This document shows positions 33,901 through 40,818 of a DNA stretch of 64,000 nucleotides, in pieces. Position 1 is the first letter of the stretch. Every line of letters begins with the position of its first letter. Both the position numbers and the translations under genes were made by a program. The notes under the pieces were generated by a model that was not told where the DNA came from, ran no database searches, and saw only the letters and a list, made by a program, of their open reading frames with translations. Source of the stretch: Actinokineospora enzanensis DSM 44649 (GTDB lineage: Bacteria > Actinomycetota > Actinomycetes > Mycobacteriales > Pseudonocardiaceae); the NCBI RefSeq assembly GCF_000374445.1, contig NZ_KB894409.1:1-64000 (forward strand), given 5' to 3'.

Positions 33901-34774
33901 GAACCTGTCGGAGGACCAGGGCAAGTTCATGGTCTACGACTCGGCTCTGTCGGAGTACGCGGCGCTGGGCTTCGAGTACGGCTACTCGGTCGCCAACCCG
34001 GACGCCCTGGTCCTGTGGGAGGCCCAGTTCGGCGACTTCGTCAACGGCGCCCAGTCGGTCATCGACGAGTACATCTCGTCCAGCGAGGCCAAGTGGGGCC
34101 AGGTGTCCGATGTGGTCGTCCTGCTGCCGCACGGCCACGAGGGCCAGGGCCCGGACCACACCTCGGGCCGCATCGAACGCTGGCTGCAGCTGTGCGCCGA
34201 GGGTTCGATGACGGTCGCGGTCCCGTCCACCCCGGCGAACTACTTCCACCTCCTGCGCAGGCACGCGCTCGACGGCGTGCAGCGCCCGCTGGTGGTGTTC
34301 ACCCCGAAGTCCATGCTCCGCAACAAGGCTGCGGTGTCCCCGGTCGAGGACTTCCTCACCGACACCCGCTTCGAGTCCGTCATCGACGACCCGACGAACC
34401 CGGACGCCTCGTCGGTGAAGCGCCTGCTGTTCGTGTCGGGCAAGCTGTACTACGAGCTGGCGGCGGAGCGGGACAAGCGTGGCCTGAAGGACACGGCCGT
34501 CGTGCGGATCGAGCAGCTGTACCCGGTGCCGCAGCGCAAGATCGGCGCCATCTTCGACCGCTACCCGAACGCCTCGGACGTCCGGTGGGTGCAGGAGGAA
34601 CCGGCGAACCAGGGGGCGTGGCCGTTCTACGGCTTGGCCCTGCCGGAGCTGTTCGCGGACCGACTGCACCGCATCACCAGGGTGTCGCGCCGCCCGATGT
34701 CGGCACCGTCGGCCGGGTCGAGCAAGGTGCACGAGCTGGAACAGCGGTCGCTGATCGAGAAGGCATTCGAGTAG
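30977..34774 (+). CDS. kgd: Multifunctional 2-oxoglutarate metabolism enzyme (KGD/SucA)
   Basis: A 1265-residue actinobacterial fusion enzyme. The N-terminal segment ([20 protein letters not shown]) is followed by an Ala/Pro/Lys linker to about residue 155. The E2-type acyltransferase domain has [12 protein letters not shown] near residue 360. The thiamine-diphosphate E1 domain begins near 400 with [24 protein letters not shown] and [18 protein letters not shown]. It decarboxylates 2-oxoglutarate and serves the 2-oxoglutarate dehydrogenase complex; it can also make 2-hydroxy-3-oxoadipate. In this group it is controlled by the FHA protein OdhI/GarA and acetyl-CoA. The GTG start matches the conserved [15 protein letters not shown] start. 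A DUF6104-like gene follows, as in other actinomycetes. Confidence 0.96.
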   Translation: MSSSPASQFGANEWLVEEMYEQFLADPSSVDPAWHDFFADYKPTPRAATQGAAQAKTTATAGDAAKATAVNSTQSVKSVASASSVASASSGGTATKPPASPNGKAPAPVSKPSTTAATKAAAPAKSAEPVRPANNAAPAKPAQPSGPGGEEAKPLRGAAAAIAKNMNASLALPTATSVRAVPAKLLADNRIVINNHLKRTRGGKVSFTHLIGYAMLRALEAYPNMNRHYADIDGKPNAVTPEHVNLGLAIDLPGKDGSRTLVVASIKGCEGMSFQQFWQAYEDLIRKARGGALTADDFAGTTISLTNPGGIGTNHSVPRLQPNQGTILGVGAMEFPAPFQGASEKTLIEMGISKIITLTSTYDHRIIQGAESGEFLREIHRLLLGEDGFYDDIFTSLRIPYEPIRWMEDFAEGPVDKTARVIGLIDAYRTRGHLMADTDPLNYRQRKHEDLDVLSHGLTLWDLDREFPVGGFAGRERMKLRDVLGVLRDSYCRTVGVEYTYILDPAERRWIQDRVEVVHEKPASAVQKYVLSKLNAAEAFETFLQTKYVGQKRFSLEGGESVIPLLDTLLDKAAEYELDEVVIGMPHRGRLNVLANIVGKPISQIFQEFEGNLDPGQAHGSGDVKYHLGAEGKYFRMFGDGETKVSLTANPSHLETVDPVLEGIVRAKQDLLNKGDATGVGFSVLPVALHGDAAFAGQGVVAETLNLSLLRGYRTGGTVHVVINNQVGFTTAPEHSRSSQYATDVAKMIQVPVFHVNGDDPEACYWVARLAMDYRQTFNKDVVIDLVCYRRRGHNEGDDPSMTQPGMYDIIDTKRSVRKGYTEALIGRGDISVEEAEKALRDFSSQLEHVFNEVRELEKHPISPSPSVESEQQVPVKLATGVDRSVLERIADAHTGLPDAFTVHPRVKPVLERREKMAREGGIDWAFGELLAFGSLNLEGRMVRLAGQDSRRGTFTQRHAAVIDRKTGREYLPLQNLSEDQGKFMVYDSALSEYAALGFEYGYSVANPDALVLWEAQFGDFVNGAQSVIDEYISSSEAKWGQVSDVVVLLPHGHEGQGPDHTSGRIERWLQLCAEGSMTVAVPSTPANYFHLLRRHALDGVQRPLVVFTPKSMLRNKAAVSPVEDFLTDTRFESVIDDPTNPDASSVKRLLFVSGKLYYELAAERDKRGLKDTAVVRIEQLYPVPQRKIGAIFDRYPNASDVRWVQEEPANQGAWPFYGLALPELFADRLHRITRVSRRPMSAPSAGSSKVHELEQRSLIEKAFE

Positions 34775-34785
34775 GAGTTCCCGCT

Positions 34786-34822
34786 ACGGGGCCGTCGGAG
34801 TTTCTTGCTCCGGCGGCCCTGT
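34786..34822 (+). terminator. Terminator or attenuator between kgd and the small downstream gene
   Basis: CGGGGCCGTCGGAG (34787-34800) pairs with CTCCGGCGGCCCTG (34808-34821) with two G-U pairs, plus an outer A-T, around TTTCTTG, followed by TTTCCTT. The ribosome binding site of the next gene begins 7 nt later. Confidence 0.65.
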
Positions 34823-34840
34823 TTCCTTGGAGGATCGCCG

Positions 34841-35020
34841 GTGTACTTCACCGACCGCGGCATCGAAGAACTGGAAGAACGACGCGGCACCGACGAGGTG
34901 ACCCTGGCCTGGCTGGCCGACCGCATGCGCGCCTTCGTCGACAACAATCCCGAGTTCGAGACCGCTGTCGAACGCCTGGCCACCTTCCTCGCCCGCGACG
35001 ACGATGACTTCGAGGACTAG
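34841..35020 (+). CDS. DUF6104-like small protein
   Basis: A 59-residue acidic protein (YFTDRGIEELEERRGTDEV, then TLAWLADRMRAFVDNN, then FLARDDDDFED). This matches the small actinobacterial family, often annotated DUF6104, that tends to follow kgd. The function is unknown. GTG 34841 has GGAGG 8 nt upstream, making the start secure. Its TAG stop shares the CTAG palindrome with the stop of the convergent membrane gene. Confidence 0.82.
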   Translation: MYFTDRGIEELEERRGTDEVTLAWLADRMRAFVDNNPEFETAVERLATFLARDDDDFED

Positions 35021-36171
35021 CGGTTCGCCGTGACCTGCTGGTTCGGGGGCGGCAGCAGGCTCGGGGCCAGGCCGGTGACGAGCAGGGCGGCCAGGGTCGC
35101 GGCGAGGGCGTAGTTCTCCAACGGGGTCAGGTCCCGTTCGCCGGTGGGATACTTGGCGTGGGTGAAGAGGCCGAGGAAGCCGCGCATGGCGGTGATTCCG
35201 GCCAAGGTCTGGGCGCCTATCACCGCGACGGCGATGAATGGGGAAGCCGAGGCCAGCACCCGATGTTCGTCGGCAAACGTTGGTAACAGGGGAAAGCCTG
35301 CCAGGGCCATCGCGAAGATCAGATAGGCGAAGGCCATTCGCGGGGTGGCGGACAGGTCTCCGCCGGGGGCACCCAGGGTGAGCGGCTCGCGGCGGGCGGC
35401 GAGGATGGCGACGGTCATGGTCAGGCCTGCGGTGGCGACCAGGGCTACCGACTGGTCGGCGCCTGCCAACACCAGCCCGTGGGCGCTGATCAGCAGGTAT
35501 GCCAGTGAGCGACGGGCATCGACCAAGGCAACGGCGACCCATGCGGCGAGCAGGGCGGTGACGGCGCCCAGCCCGGGAGCGGCCACTGTGGACGGTAGGG
35601 GCATCGGCGCGCTCAGGTATGCGACCACGACGCTCAAGGGAGCGCGGGCGACGAAGCGCGGAAACCAGCTGTGCAGGGGAAAGACGGCCAGTCGGGCGGC
35701 GACAGCCAGCAGGAGGAATACGTCGCCGACCGGGCCGGGGAAGATCTCGCCCAGTCCCAAGAAGACAACAGCGGGAATCTGGTAGAGGACGAACAGCCGG
35801 TCCAACCCATCCGGGCGGTCGCGCAGCATCGACCACACCAGGACGATCGAGATCAGCCAGAGGCCGACATCGACGCCGGGAATGCGGATGGCCAGAAGAG
35901 CGCACGACACGGCCACGATTCGTAAGGCGCGGGACAGGATTGTCGGGGAGTGGGCGGCCGGGGTCAGGGCTGTGATGAGCAGTCCGGACAGGCATACGGC
36001 GATCAACGGGACGGCTGGTTCGCCGGGGATGGCCAGGCTGGATAGGGCCACGGCGACGATTCCGGTGGCCCAGCGGGTTGTGCTGCGGCGGGCCATGCGG
36101 GTGTCGGGGGCTCGGCTCGCGGCGAAGGCGGTGGCCTGCCAGGCGATGGCGGCGATGGTGGGGGCGATCAT
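35017..36171 (-). CDS. NuoM/MrpD-like proton-channel membrane subunit, short
   Basis: A 384-residue membrane protein with about 11-12 hydrophobic segments and the proton-antiporter M fold. AVAARLAVFPLHSWFPRFV corresponds to the conserved MGKSAQFPLHxWLP region with the key Lys replaced by Arg, and DARRSLAYLLISAHGLV corresponds to the DIKKxLAYS helix. AMALAGFPLLPTF matches the late NuoM ALAGFP motif. It is shorter than NuoM (about 500 residues) and partly degenerate, so it may be a partner subunit more than an independent pump. ATG 36171 overlaps the previous stop in ATGA. It is the last gene of the SulP operon. Confidence 0.75.
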   Translation of the reverse strand: MIAPTIAAIAWQATAFAASRAPDTRMARRSTTRWATGIVAVALSSLAIPGEPAVPLIAVCLSGLLITALTPAAHSPTILSRALRIVAVSCALLAIRIPGVDVGLWLISIVLVWSMLRDRPDGLDRLFVLYQIPAVVFLGLGEIFPGPVGDVFLLLAVAARLAVFPLHSWFPRFVARAPLSVVVAYLSAPMPLPSTVAAPGLGAVTALLAAWVAVALVDARRSLAYLLISAHGLVLAGADQSVALVATAGLTMTVAILAARREPLTLGAPGGDLSATPRMAFAYLIFAMALAGFPLLPTFADEHRVLASASPFIAVAVIGAQTLAGITAMRGFLGLFTHAKYPTGERDLTPLENYALAATLAALLVTGLAPSLLPPPNQQVTANR

Positions 36172-37385
36172 AACGGCGACTTCCAGGAAGTGATGCTGAT
36201 CCGCCGCGCCACCCGGTCGTCGGTGTCGGCGATGCGGCGGGCAGTGCGGAGCAGGTCGGCGAGGAGGCGGTCGATCAGGAGGGCGTCGACGTAGCCGCGT
36301 TCCAGGGCGAACCGGTACAGCCACGCGCGGATGGGCGCGGGGACCAGGCGTTCCCAGTGCCTGCCGGTGGGCGGGAGGGGGCCGCCGATGGCCTGTTCGA
36401 GGTGGTGGTGGTCGTGCAGGAGGCTCGGGGAGCGCAGGATCTGGCCGCTGCGCAGGAGGGCGTGCCCGCTCAGGTGGACGAGGGCGAGCATGTCCAAGCC
36501 GAGCCCGACCTCCACGAGCACCAGCGCCACCTGGGTCATCGACGCATAGGCGAGAGCGCTCTTGATGTCCGTCTGCACCCGCCCGACCAGCGTCGCGTAG
36601 ATGGCGGTCACCGCGCCGACGAGCACGACGGCCGGGCCGGTGACACCGTGGCGTAGCAGCAGGTACGGGCCGAGGCTGACCGAGATGGCGCCGTAGCAGA
36701 TGGCGCTCGACGGGGTCGGGCCCTCCATCGCGCGCGGAAGCCAACCGCCGAGCGGGAACTGGGCGGACTTGCCCATCGCCGCCCACAGCAGCAACAGGCC
36801 GACCAGCCACTCCGGCCCGCCTCGGTGGAGGGTGACGACGGCGCCGATGAGGCCGAGGTCGCTGACCCGGTAGGTGACGAACGCCCACAGCCCGTGGGCG
36901 ACCGGGCCCGGCCGGTGCTGGAAGTAGGCGATGAGCAGCGCCGATGCCAAGCCTGCGAGCTCCCAGCCGACCACGAGCAGGTCCAGCGAGCCTGCGAGCA
37001 CGATCAGTTCAACGGCGGCCACGAACAATGCGAGCAAGAGGTAGAACCGCCGGTAGCCGGGATCTCGGCGCAAGTAGCGCTGCGAGAACACAGCAATCAG
37101 ACAGCCGAGGAACGCGGCGAGCACGGCAACGGGCACGGCCACCCAGTCGGCGGTCAGGCTCGACGGGAAGCCGGGAAACCACTCGCCTAATGACACCGTC
37201 ATCGGGCCGTGCACGAAGCACACGATCGCCAGCCCGATCGCCGACAGCAACGCGCCTGCGAGGGCCGCGACGACCAACACCGACACGGTTTCCTCGGACC
37301 GCCCGCGCCGCAACCACAGAGCGAGCCCGAGAACGAAGAAGGCCAGCAGCGGCAACCCGACCGTCATGAGCAATAACGCATTCAT
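36168..37385 (-). CDS. NuoL/MrpA-like proton-conducting membrane subunit
   Basis: A 405-residue polytopic protein of the complex I/Mrp antiporter family. The conserved channel residues are visible: WELAGLASALLIAYF with Glu142 (NuoL E144 equivalent), MGKSAQFPLGGWLPRAM with Lys206, and VQTDIKSALAYASM with Lys275. The His helix of NuoL is replaced by CYGAIS. It lacks the NuoL C-terminal lateral helix. DabB of the DAB inorganic-carbon uptake systems belongs to the same family, but no DabA (DUF2309) gene is here; a SulP transporter precedes it instead. The start follows GCGGAGGCCCG. The last sense codon is TTA, within the ATGA overlap with the next gene. Confidence 0.82.
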   Translation of the reverse strand: MNALLLMTVGLPLLAFFVLGLALWLRRGRSEETVSVLVVAALAGALLSAIGLAIVCFVHGPMTVSLGEWFPGFPSSLTADWVAVPVAVLAAFLGCLIAVFSQRYLRRDPGYRRFYLLLALFVAAVELIVLAGSLDLLVVGWELAGLASALLIAYFQHRPGPVAHGLWAFVTYRVSDLGLIGAVVTLHRGGPEWLVGLLLLWAAMGKSAQFPLGGWLPRAMEGPTPSSAICYGAISVSLGPYLLLRHGVTGPAVVLVGAVTAIYATLVGRVQTDIKSALAYASMTQVALVLVEVGLGLDMLALVHLSGHALLRSGQILRSPSLLHDHHHLEQAIGGPLPPTGRHWERLVPAPIRAWLYRFALERGYVDALLIDRLLADLLRTARRIADTDDRVARRISITSWKSPL

Positions 37386-37534
37386 CGGGCCTCCGCGAGA
37401 CGGTTCAGGTTCGGGTTCGCGGTGACGATCGCGGACAGGCGTTCCGGGGAAGCCTCGACGATCAGCAGCAACCGCACCGGTTCCGGCAGCAGCACCAGGG
37501 CCTGTTCGACGAGGTAGCCGACCGGCACGCTCAT
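37382..37534 (-). CDS. 50-residue protein of the SulP operon, function unknown
   Basis: A small gene that overlaps the sulP stop (ATGA at 37534-37531) and the start of the NuoL-like gene (ATGA at 37385-37382). The double overlap is strong evidence that it is translated. The product begins MSVPVGYLVEQALVLL, continues PEPVRLLLIVEASPERL and ends NLNRLAEAR. It has one amphipathic/hydrophobic stretch (about 8-27), not clearly a membrane helix. No family is recognised. It could be an adaptor between the anion transporter and the proton-channel subunits (speculative). Confidence 0.7.
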   Translation of the reverse strand: MSVPVGYLVEQALVLLPEPVRLLLIVEASPERLSAIVTANPNLNRLAEAR

Positions 37535-39144
37535 GGCCGCCGCCTGCGGCGCAGCGAGTGCGGGTGCGCGGACACCGGGTCGAGCCCGTCGAGCCCCTCG
37601 ACGCGCAGGTCCGCACCGGGGAGCTCCTTGCCGAGCTGGTCCAGCCGGGCGAGGAAGGTGTGGTCGACCACCGCCACCTCACGGACGTCCACCACGACCT
37701 CGCGCACCCCGGAGCCCGCGCGGGCGATAGCTCGGCGCAATGGCAATAACGCGGGGAACACTGCGGCACCCGGGATCCGGACACGGAGCACGTCGCCATC
37801 TCGGAGTACTCGCAGCCGGGGCACGAACGCGGGGACCGGCACGCCGCGCAGCAGGTGCAGCACGATCTTCAGCGCCAGCCCGGCCGCGACGCCGATGAGC
37901 AGGTCCGTGGCCAGCGTGACGACCAGCGTGGTGAGGAACAGCGCGAGCTGGTCCCAGCCGATCCGGCCGACGTGCGCGAACTCGCGCGGCGCGGCGAGCC
38001 GGAAGCCGGTGTAGACGAGCATGGCGGCCAGCGCGGCCAGCGGGATGGTCTGCACCAGTCCCGGGACCAGCGCCACACAGAGCAGCAGGATCGCGCCGTG
38101 GCACACGTTGGACCAGCGGGACCGGGCCCCGGCGTCCAGGTTGGCCTTGCTGCGGACGATCTCGGAGATCATCGGCAGGCCGCCGACCAGCGCGACGGCC
38201 AGGTTGCCCGCGCCGATGGCGAACAGGTCGCGGTTGAGGTCGGCGGGCCTGCCGCCGGGGTTCATCGAGTCGACCGCGAGCACGGTGAGGGTGGACTCGA
38301 TGGTGCCGATGAGCGCGAACATCGCGATGTATTGCACCGAGGTGCCGCTGAAGACCTGCGCGAAATCCGGCAGGGTCACCGCGTCCAGCAATGATCCGGG
38401 CAATCGGACCAGGAACTCCGGGCCGAGGTGGAAGTCGGCCGCCGCGAAGTGGTAGTCGTGCGGGCGGTCCAGGTGCAGCCACAGCCCGATCGGCACCGCG
38501 ACCAGCAGTACGACCAGCGGCGCGGGCACGACCGTGCGCCACCGGGCCCGGATGAACGGCATCCCGAACAGGATGACCAGCGCGGCCGCGCCGATGACCA
38601 GGATCAGCGGGTTGGCGTGCGCGACGCTGTGCGGGATCTCGGCGAGCAGGCCGAGCGGGGTCTCCGCGCTCGGTTTCACGCCGAGCACCACGTGCGCCTG
38701 CTTGGCGATGATGATCACGCCGATCGCGGCGAGCATGCCGTGCACCACCGACGGCGACATGGCCACGCCGATCCCGGCCGCGCGGACCAGGGCGAACACG
38801 ATCTGCACCAGCGCGGCGACGGCCCCGGCGGCCAGCGCGCGCCGGTAGCCCGCGACCGCGTCGCCCGCGCCCAGGTCGTGCACGGCGCCGACGGCGATGA
38901 CGATGAGCCCGGCCGCCGGGCCCTTGATGGTCAGCGGGGCGCCGCCGAGCAGGCCGCCCAGGATGCCGCCGACAATGGCCGTGAGCACGCCTGCGACCGG
39001 CGGGAACCCACTGGCCAACGCGATTCCCAGGGACAGTGGCAGGGCGATGAGCGAGACCAGGAATCCGGACCGGAGATCACCGACGGGAAGGCGGCGACGC
39101 GGTTCGAGGGCGGCCGGGACCGACCTCGCGATCTGTTCGGACAT
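37531..39144 (-). CDS. SulP-family inorganic anion transporter with STAS domain
   Basis: A 537-residue SLC26/SulP transporter. After a short cytoplasmic start come about 12-14 membrane segments, beginning SGFLVSLIALPLSLGIALAS with the family's Pro/Gly-rich FPPVAGVLTAIVGG. IKGPAAGLIVIAVGAV is in the second repeat area, and DLFAIGAGNLAVALVGGLPM is typical of bicarbonate/sulfate SulP proteins. The C-terminal STAS domain covers about 435-525 (REVVVDVREVAVVDHTFLARL). The ion is not proven. Bicarbonate is favoured by the neighbours, and sulfate is the main alternative since no other sulfate genes are near. ATG 39144 follows AAAAAGGAAGCC. Confidence 0.9.
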   Translation of the reverse strand: MSEQIARSVPAALEPRRRLPVGDLRSGFLVSLIALPLSLGIALASGFPPVAGVLTAIVGGILGGLLGGAPLTIKGPAAGLIVIAVGAVHDLGAGDAVAGYRRALAAGAVAALVQIVFALVRAAGIGVAMSPSVVHGMLAAIGVIIIAKQAHVVLGVKPSAETPLGLLAEIPHSVAHANPLILVIGAAALVILFGMPFIRARWRTVVPAPLVVLLVAVPIGLWLHLDRPHDYHFAAADFHLGPEFLVRLPGSLLDAVTLPDFAQVFSGTSVQYIAMFALIGTIESTLTVLAVDSMNPGGRPADLNRDLFAIGAGNLAVALVGGLPMISEIVRSKANLDAGARSRWSNVCHGAILLLCVALVPGLVQTIPLAALAAMLVYTGFRLAAPREFAHVGRIGWDQLALFLTTLVVTLATDLLIGVAAGLALKIVLHLLRGVPVPAFVPRLRVLRDGDVLRVRIPGAAVFPALLPLRRAIARAGSGVREVVVDVREVAVVDHTFLARLDQLGKELPGADLRVEGLDGLDPVSAHPHSLRRRRRP

Positions 39145-39218
39145 CGTGAGGCTTCCTTTTTCAGGACGCGACGGGGAACCTGCGCCGTCACTTTCCGACG
39201 AGGTTTGCGAAGAAATCG

Positions 39219-39527
39219 TCAGCGTCCCACCGGCGGGCCGCGGGCCGCCAAGACCGCGCCACCGGATTCCGCGGGAATGGGCGTGGCACCGGAGTCGACC
39301 ACCGCGTACCAGGTCGCACGGAGCACCGATTCGGTCCCCAGCAACGCCGCTACCTGGCCGTTTACCGGAATGGAGATCGAGACGGCCGCTCCCCGGGAAA
39401 CCGGGTCGGCATCGGTCCTGATCTGTTCGGCCGGGGTGCAGCGGTGCCCCACCCCGGCCGCGCACGGGGTCGTCGCGAGTCCGGCCGCGGCCAGCAGGGC
39501 CACCAGGAACAGCGCGACCGAGCGCAT
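39219..39527 (-). CDS. Small secreted protein, first gene of the SulP operon
   Basis: A 102-residue protein with a Sec signal peptide (RSVALFLVALLAAAGLATTPCAA, cleavage near residue 24). The mature part has two Cys (one at the signal end, one in HRCTPAEQIR) and a beta-rich core (AAVSISIPVNGQVAALLG, then ATWYAVVDSG). The first Cys follows TTP, so a lipobox is unlikely. GGGGGAGGTCCGCC before the ATG is a very strong ribosome site. It lies 74 bp before sulP on the same strand. The family is not recognised; a periplasmic accessory to anion transport is possible. Confidence 0.72.
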   Translation of the reverse strand: MRSVALFLVALLAAAGLATTPCAAGVGHRCTPAEQIRTDADPVSRGAAVSISIPVNGQVAALLGTESVLRATWYAVVDSGATPIPAESGGAVLAARGPPVGR

Positions 39528-39559
39528 GGCGGACCTCCCCCTGCCGGGAATTCGGTTCC

Positions 39560-39580
39560 GGAATGGTCGCCCACCATTCC
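39560..39580. promoter_or_regulatory. Inverted repeat before the SulP operon
   Basis: GGAATGGT and ACCATTCC flank CGCCC, a perfect 8-5-8 repeat 33-53 bp upstream of the first operon gene. A dimeric regulator could bind here. Confidence 0.45.
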
Positions 39581-39710
39581 CAGAATGGCGCCGACGACGG
39601 CAACCAGGGCCCTACCGATGATCTAGGGCGCGCGGAACAAGCGCAAGAGGAAAGTATTCGCGTTTTCACACGCGGCGAGATTTCCGGCCGCTATGTCCTT
39701 TTCACCGAAC

Positions 39711-39748
39711 CGCGCGACCCCCGGCACGGCCTGCCCGGGGGTCGCGCG
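39711..39748 (-). terminator. Terminator after the aldo/keto reductase
   Basis: CGCGCGACCCCCGG (39711-39724) pairs perfectly with CCGGGGGTCGCGCG (39735-39748), with a 10-nt loop, directly after the reductase stop on the minus strand. Confidence 0.75.
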
Positions 39749-39752
39749 CCGG

Positions 39753-40745
39753 TCACCAGGCGTACGCCTCCGGCGCGGGCTTGGCGCCACCCGGCGCGGG
39801 CGCCGGGAACAGCTCGTCCAGCTTGGCCAGCGCGTCCGCGTCCAGCTTGATCTCCAACGCGCGCAGCGAGCCGTCCAGCTGTTCCAGGGTGCGCGGGCCG
39901 ATGATCGGGCCGGTGACCCCGTCCTGGGCCAGCAGCCAGGCCAGGCCGACGTGCGCCGGATCCTCGCCCAGGTCGGCACAGAACTTCTCGAACGCGTCGA
40001 TCACCTCGCGGTGCTGCTCCAACGCCTCCCCCGACCGGCCGCTCAGGCCGCGCGCCGCGCCGCCCTCGCGCTGCTTGCGCAGCACCCCGCCGAGCAGGCC
40101 GCCGTGCAGCGGCGACCACGGGATCACGCCGAGGCCGTAGTGCCGGGCCGCGGGCAGCACCTCCAGCTCGACCCAGCGGGTGAGCAGGTTGTAGATGGAC
40201 TGCTCGGACACCAGCCCCAGGAAGTGCCGCTCCCGCGCCGCCTCCTGCGCCTGCGCCAGGTGCCAGCCCGCGAAGTTCGACGAACCGAAGTAGAGCACCT
40301 TGCCCTGCTGCCGCAGGACGCCGAACGCCTCCCAGATCTCGTCCCACGGCGTGGTCCGGTCGATGTGGTGCATCTGGTAGAGGTCGATGTAATCGGTCTG
40401 CAACCGGCGCAGCGACTCGTCCGCGGCCTGGCGGATGTGCAGCGCGGACAGCCGGTTCTGGTTCGGCCAGTCACCCATGCCGCCGTAGAGCTTGGTGGCC
40501 AGCACGGTCTTCTCGCGCCTGCCGCCACCCTGCGCGAACCACCGGCCGATGATGTTCTCGGTGATCCCCTCGCCCTGCTGCCAGCCGTAGACGTTGGCGG
40601 TGTCGAAGAAGTTGATGCCGTGCTCGTGCGCCCGGTCCATGATCACCTGGCTGTCGGCCTCGGTGGTCTGCGGGCCGAAGTTCATGGTGCCGAGGACCAG
40701 CCGGGAAACCGACAGGCCACTGCGGCCGAGGTTGGTGTACTCCAT
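39753..40745 (-). CDS. Aldo/keto reductase
   Basis: A 330-residue NADP(H)-dependent oxidoreductase with a (beta/alpha)8 barrel. The catalytic tetrad is visible: Asp and Tyr in FFDTANVYGW, Lys in LATKLYGG and His in YQMHHID. GVIPWSPLHGGLLGG and the C-terminal GPIIGPRTLEQLDGSL with the NADP-binding Arg region place it in the YajO/Kv-beta-like group. It reduces aldehydes or ketones, and the natural substrate is unknown. TAGGTT (40757-40752 on the minus strand) lies 6 nt before the ATG, so the transcript is probably leaderless. Confidence 0.9.
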   Translation of the reverse strand: MEYTNLGRSGLSVSRLVLGTMNFGPQTTEADSQVIMDRAHEHGINFFDTANVYGWQQGEGITENIIGRWFAQGGGRREKTVLATKLYGGMGDWPNQNRLSALHIRQAADESLRRLQTDYIDLYQMHHIDRTTPWDEIWEAFGVLRQQGKVLYFGSSNFAGWHLAQAQEAARERHFLGLVSEQSIYNLLTRWVELEVLPAARHYGLGVIPWSPLHGGLLGGVLRKQREGGAARGLSGRSGEALEQHREVIDAFEKFCADLGEDPAHVGLAWLLAQDGVTGPIIGPRTLEQLDGSLRALEIKLDADALAKLDELFPAPAPGGAKPAPEAYAW

Positions 40746-40751
40746 GCGGCC

Positions 40752-40757
40752 AACCTA
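40752..40757 (-). promoter_or_regulatory. -10 element before the aldo/keto reductase
   Basis: On the minus strand TAGGTT fits TANNNT and ends 6 nt before the ATG at 40745; no ribosome binding site is present, consistent with leaderless expression. Confidence 0.4.
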
Positions 40758-40818
40758 ACCCCGGACCAACTCCAGCTCCGGGTGAAACGATCGCCGGTGA
40801 TCACCCGACGGGGCAGGC

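Noticed and set aside
30938-34732. A 1264-codon open frame antisense to kgd
   Set aside because: Its composition is Arg/Ala/His/Gly-rich without domains and it mirrors kgd codons. It is an artefact of high third-position GC.
36171-36888. N-terminal extension of the NuoM-like protein
   Set aside because: It lies over the NuoL-like gene in another frame and is Arg/Pro/His-rich. The ATGA overlap at 36171 gives the natural start.
35017-39527. A complete DAB (DabA-DabB) system or part of complex I
   Set aside because: No DUF2309 protein and no other nuo genes are present. The NuoL- and NuoM-type genes belong to the SulP operon.
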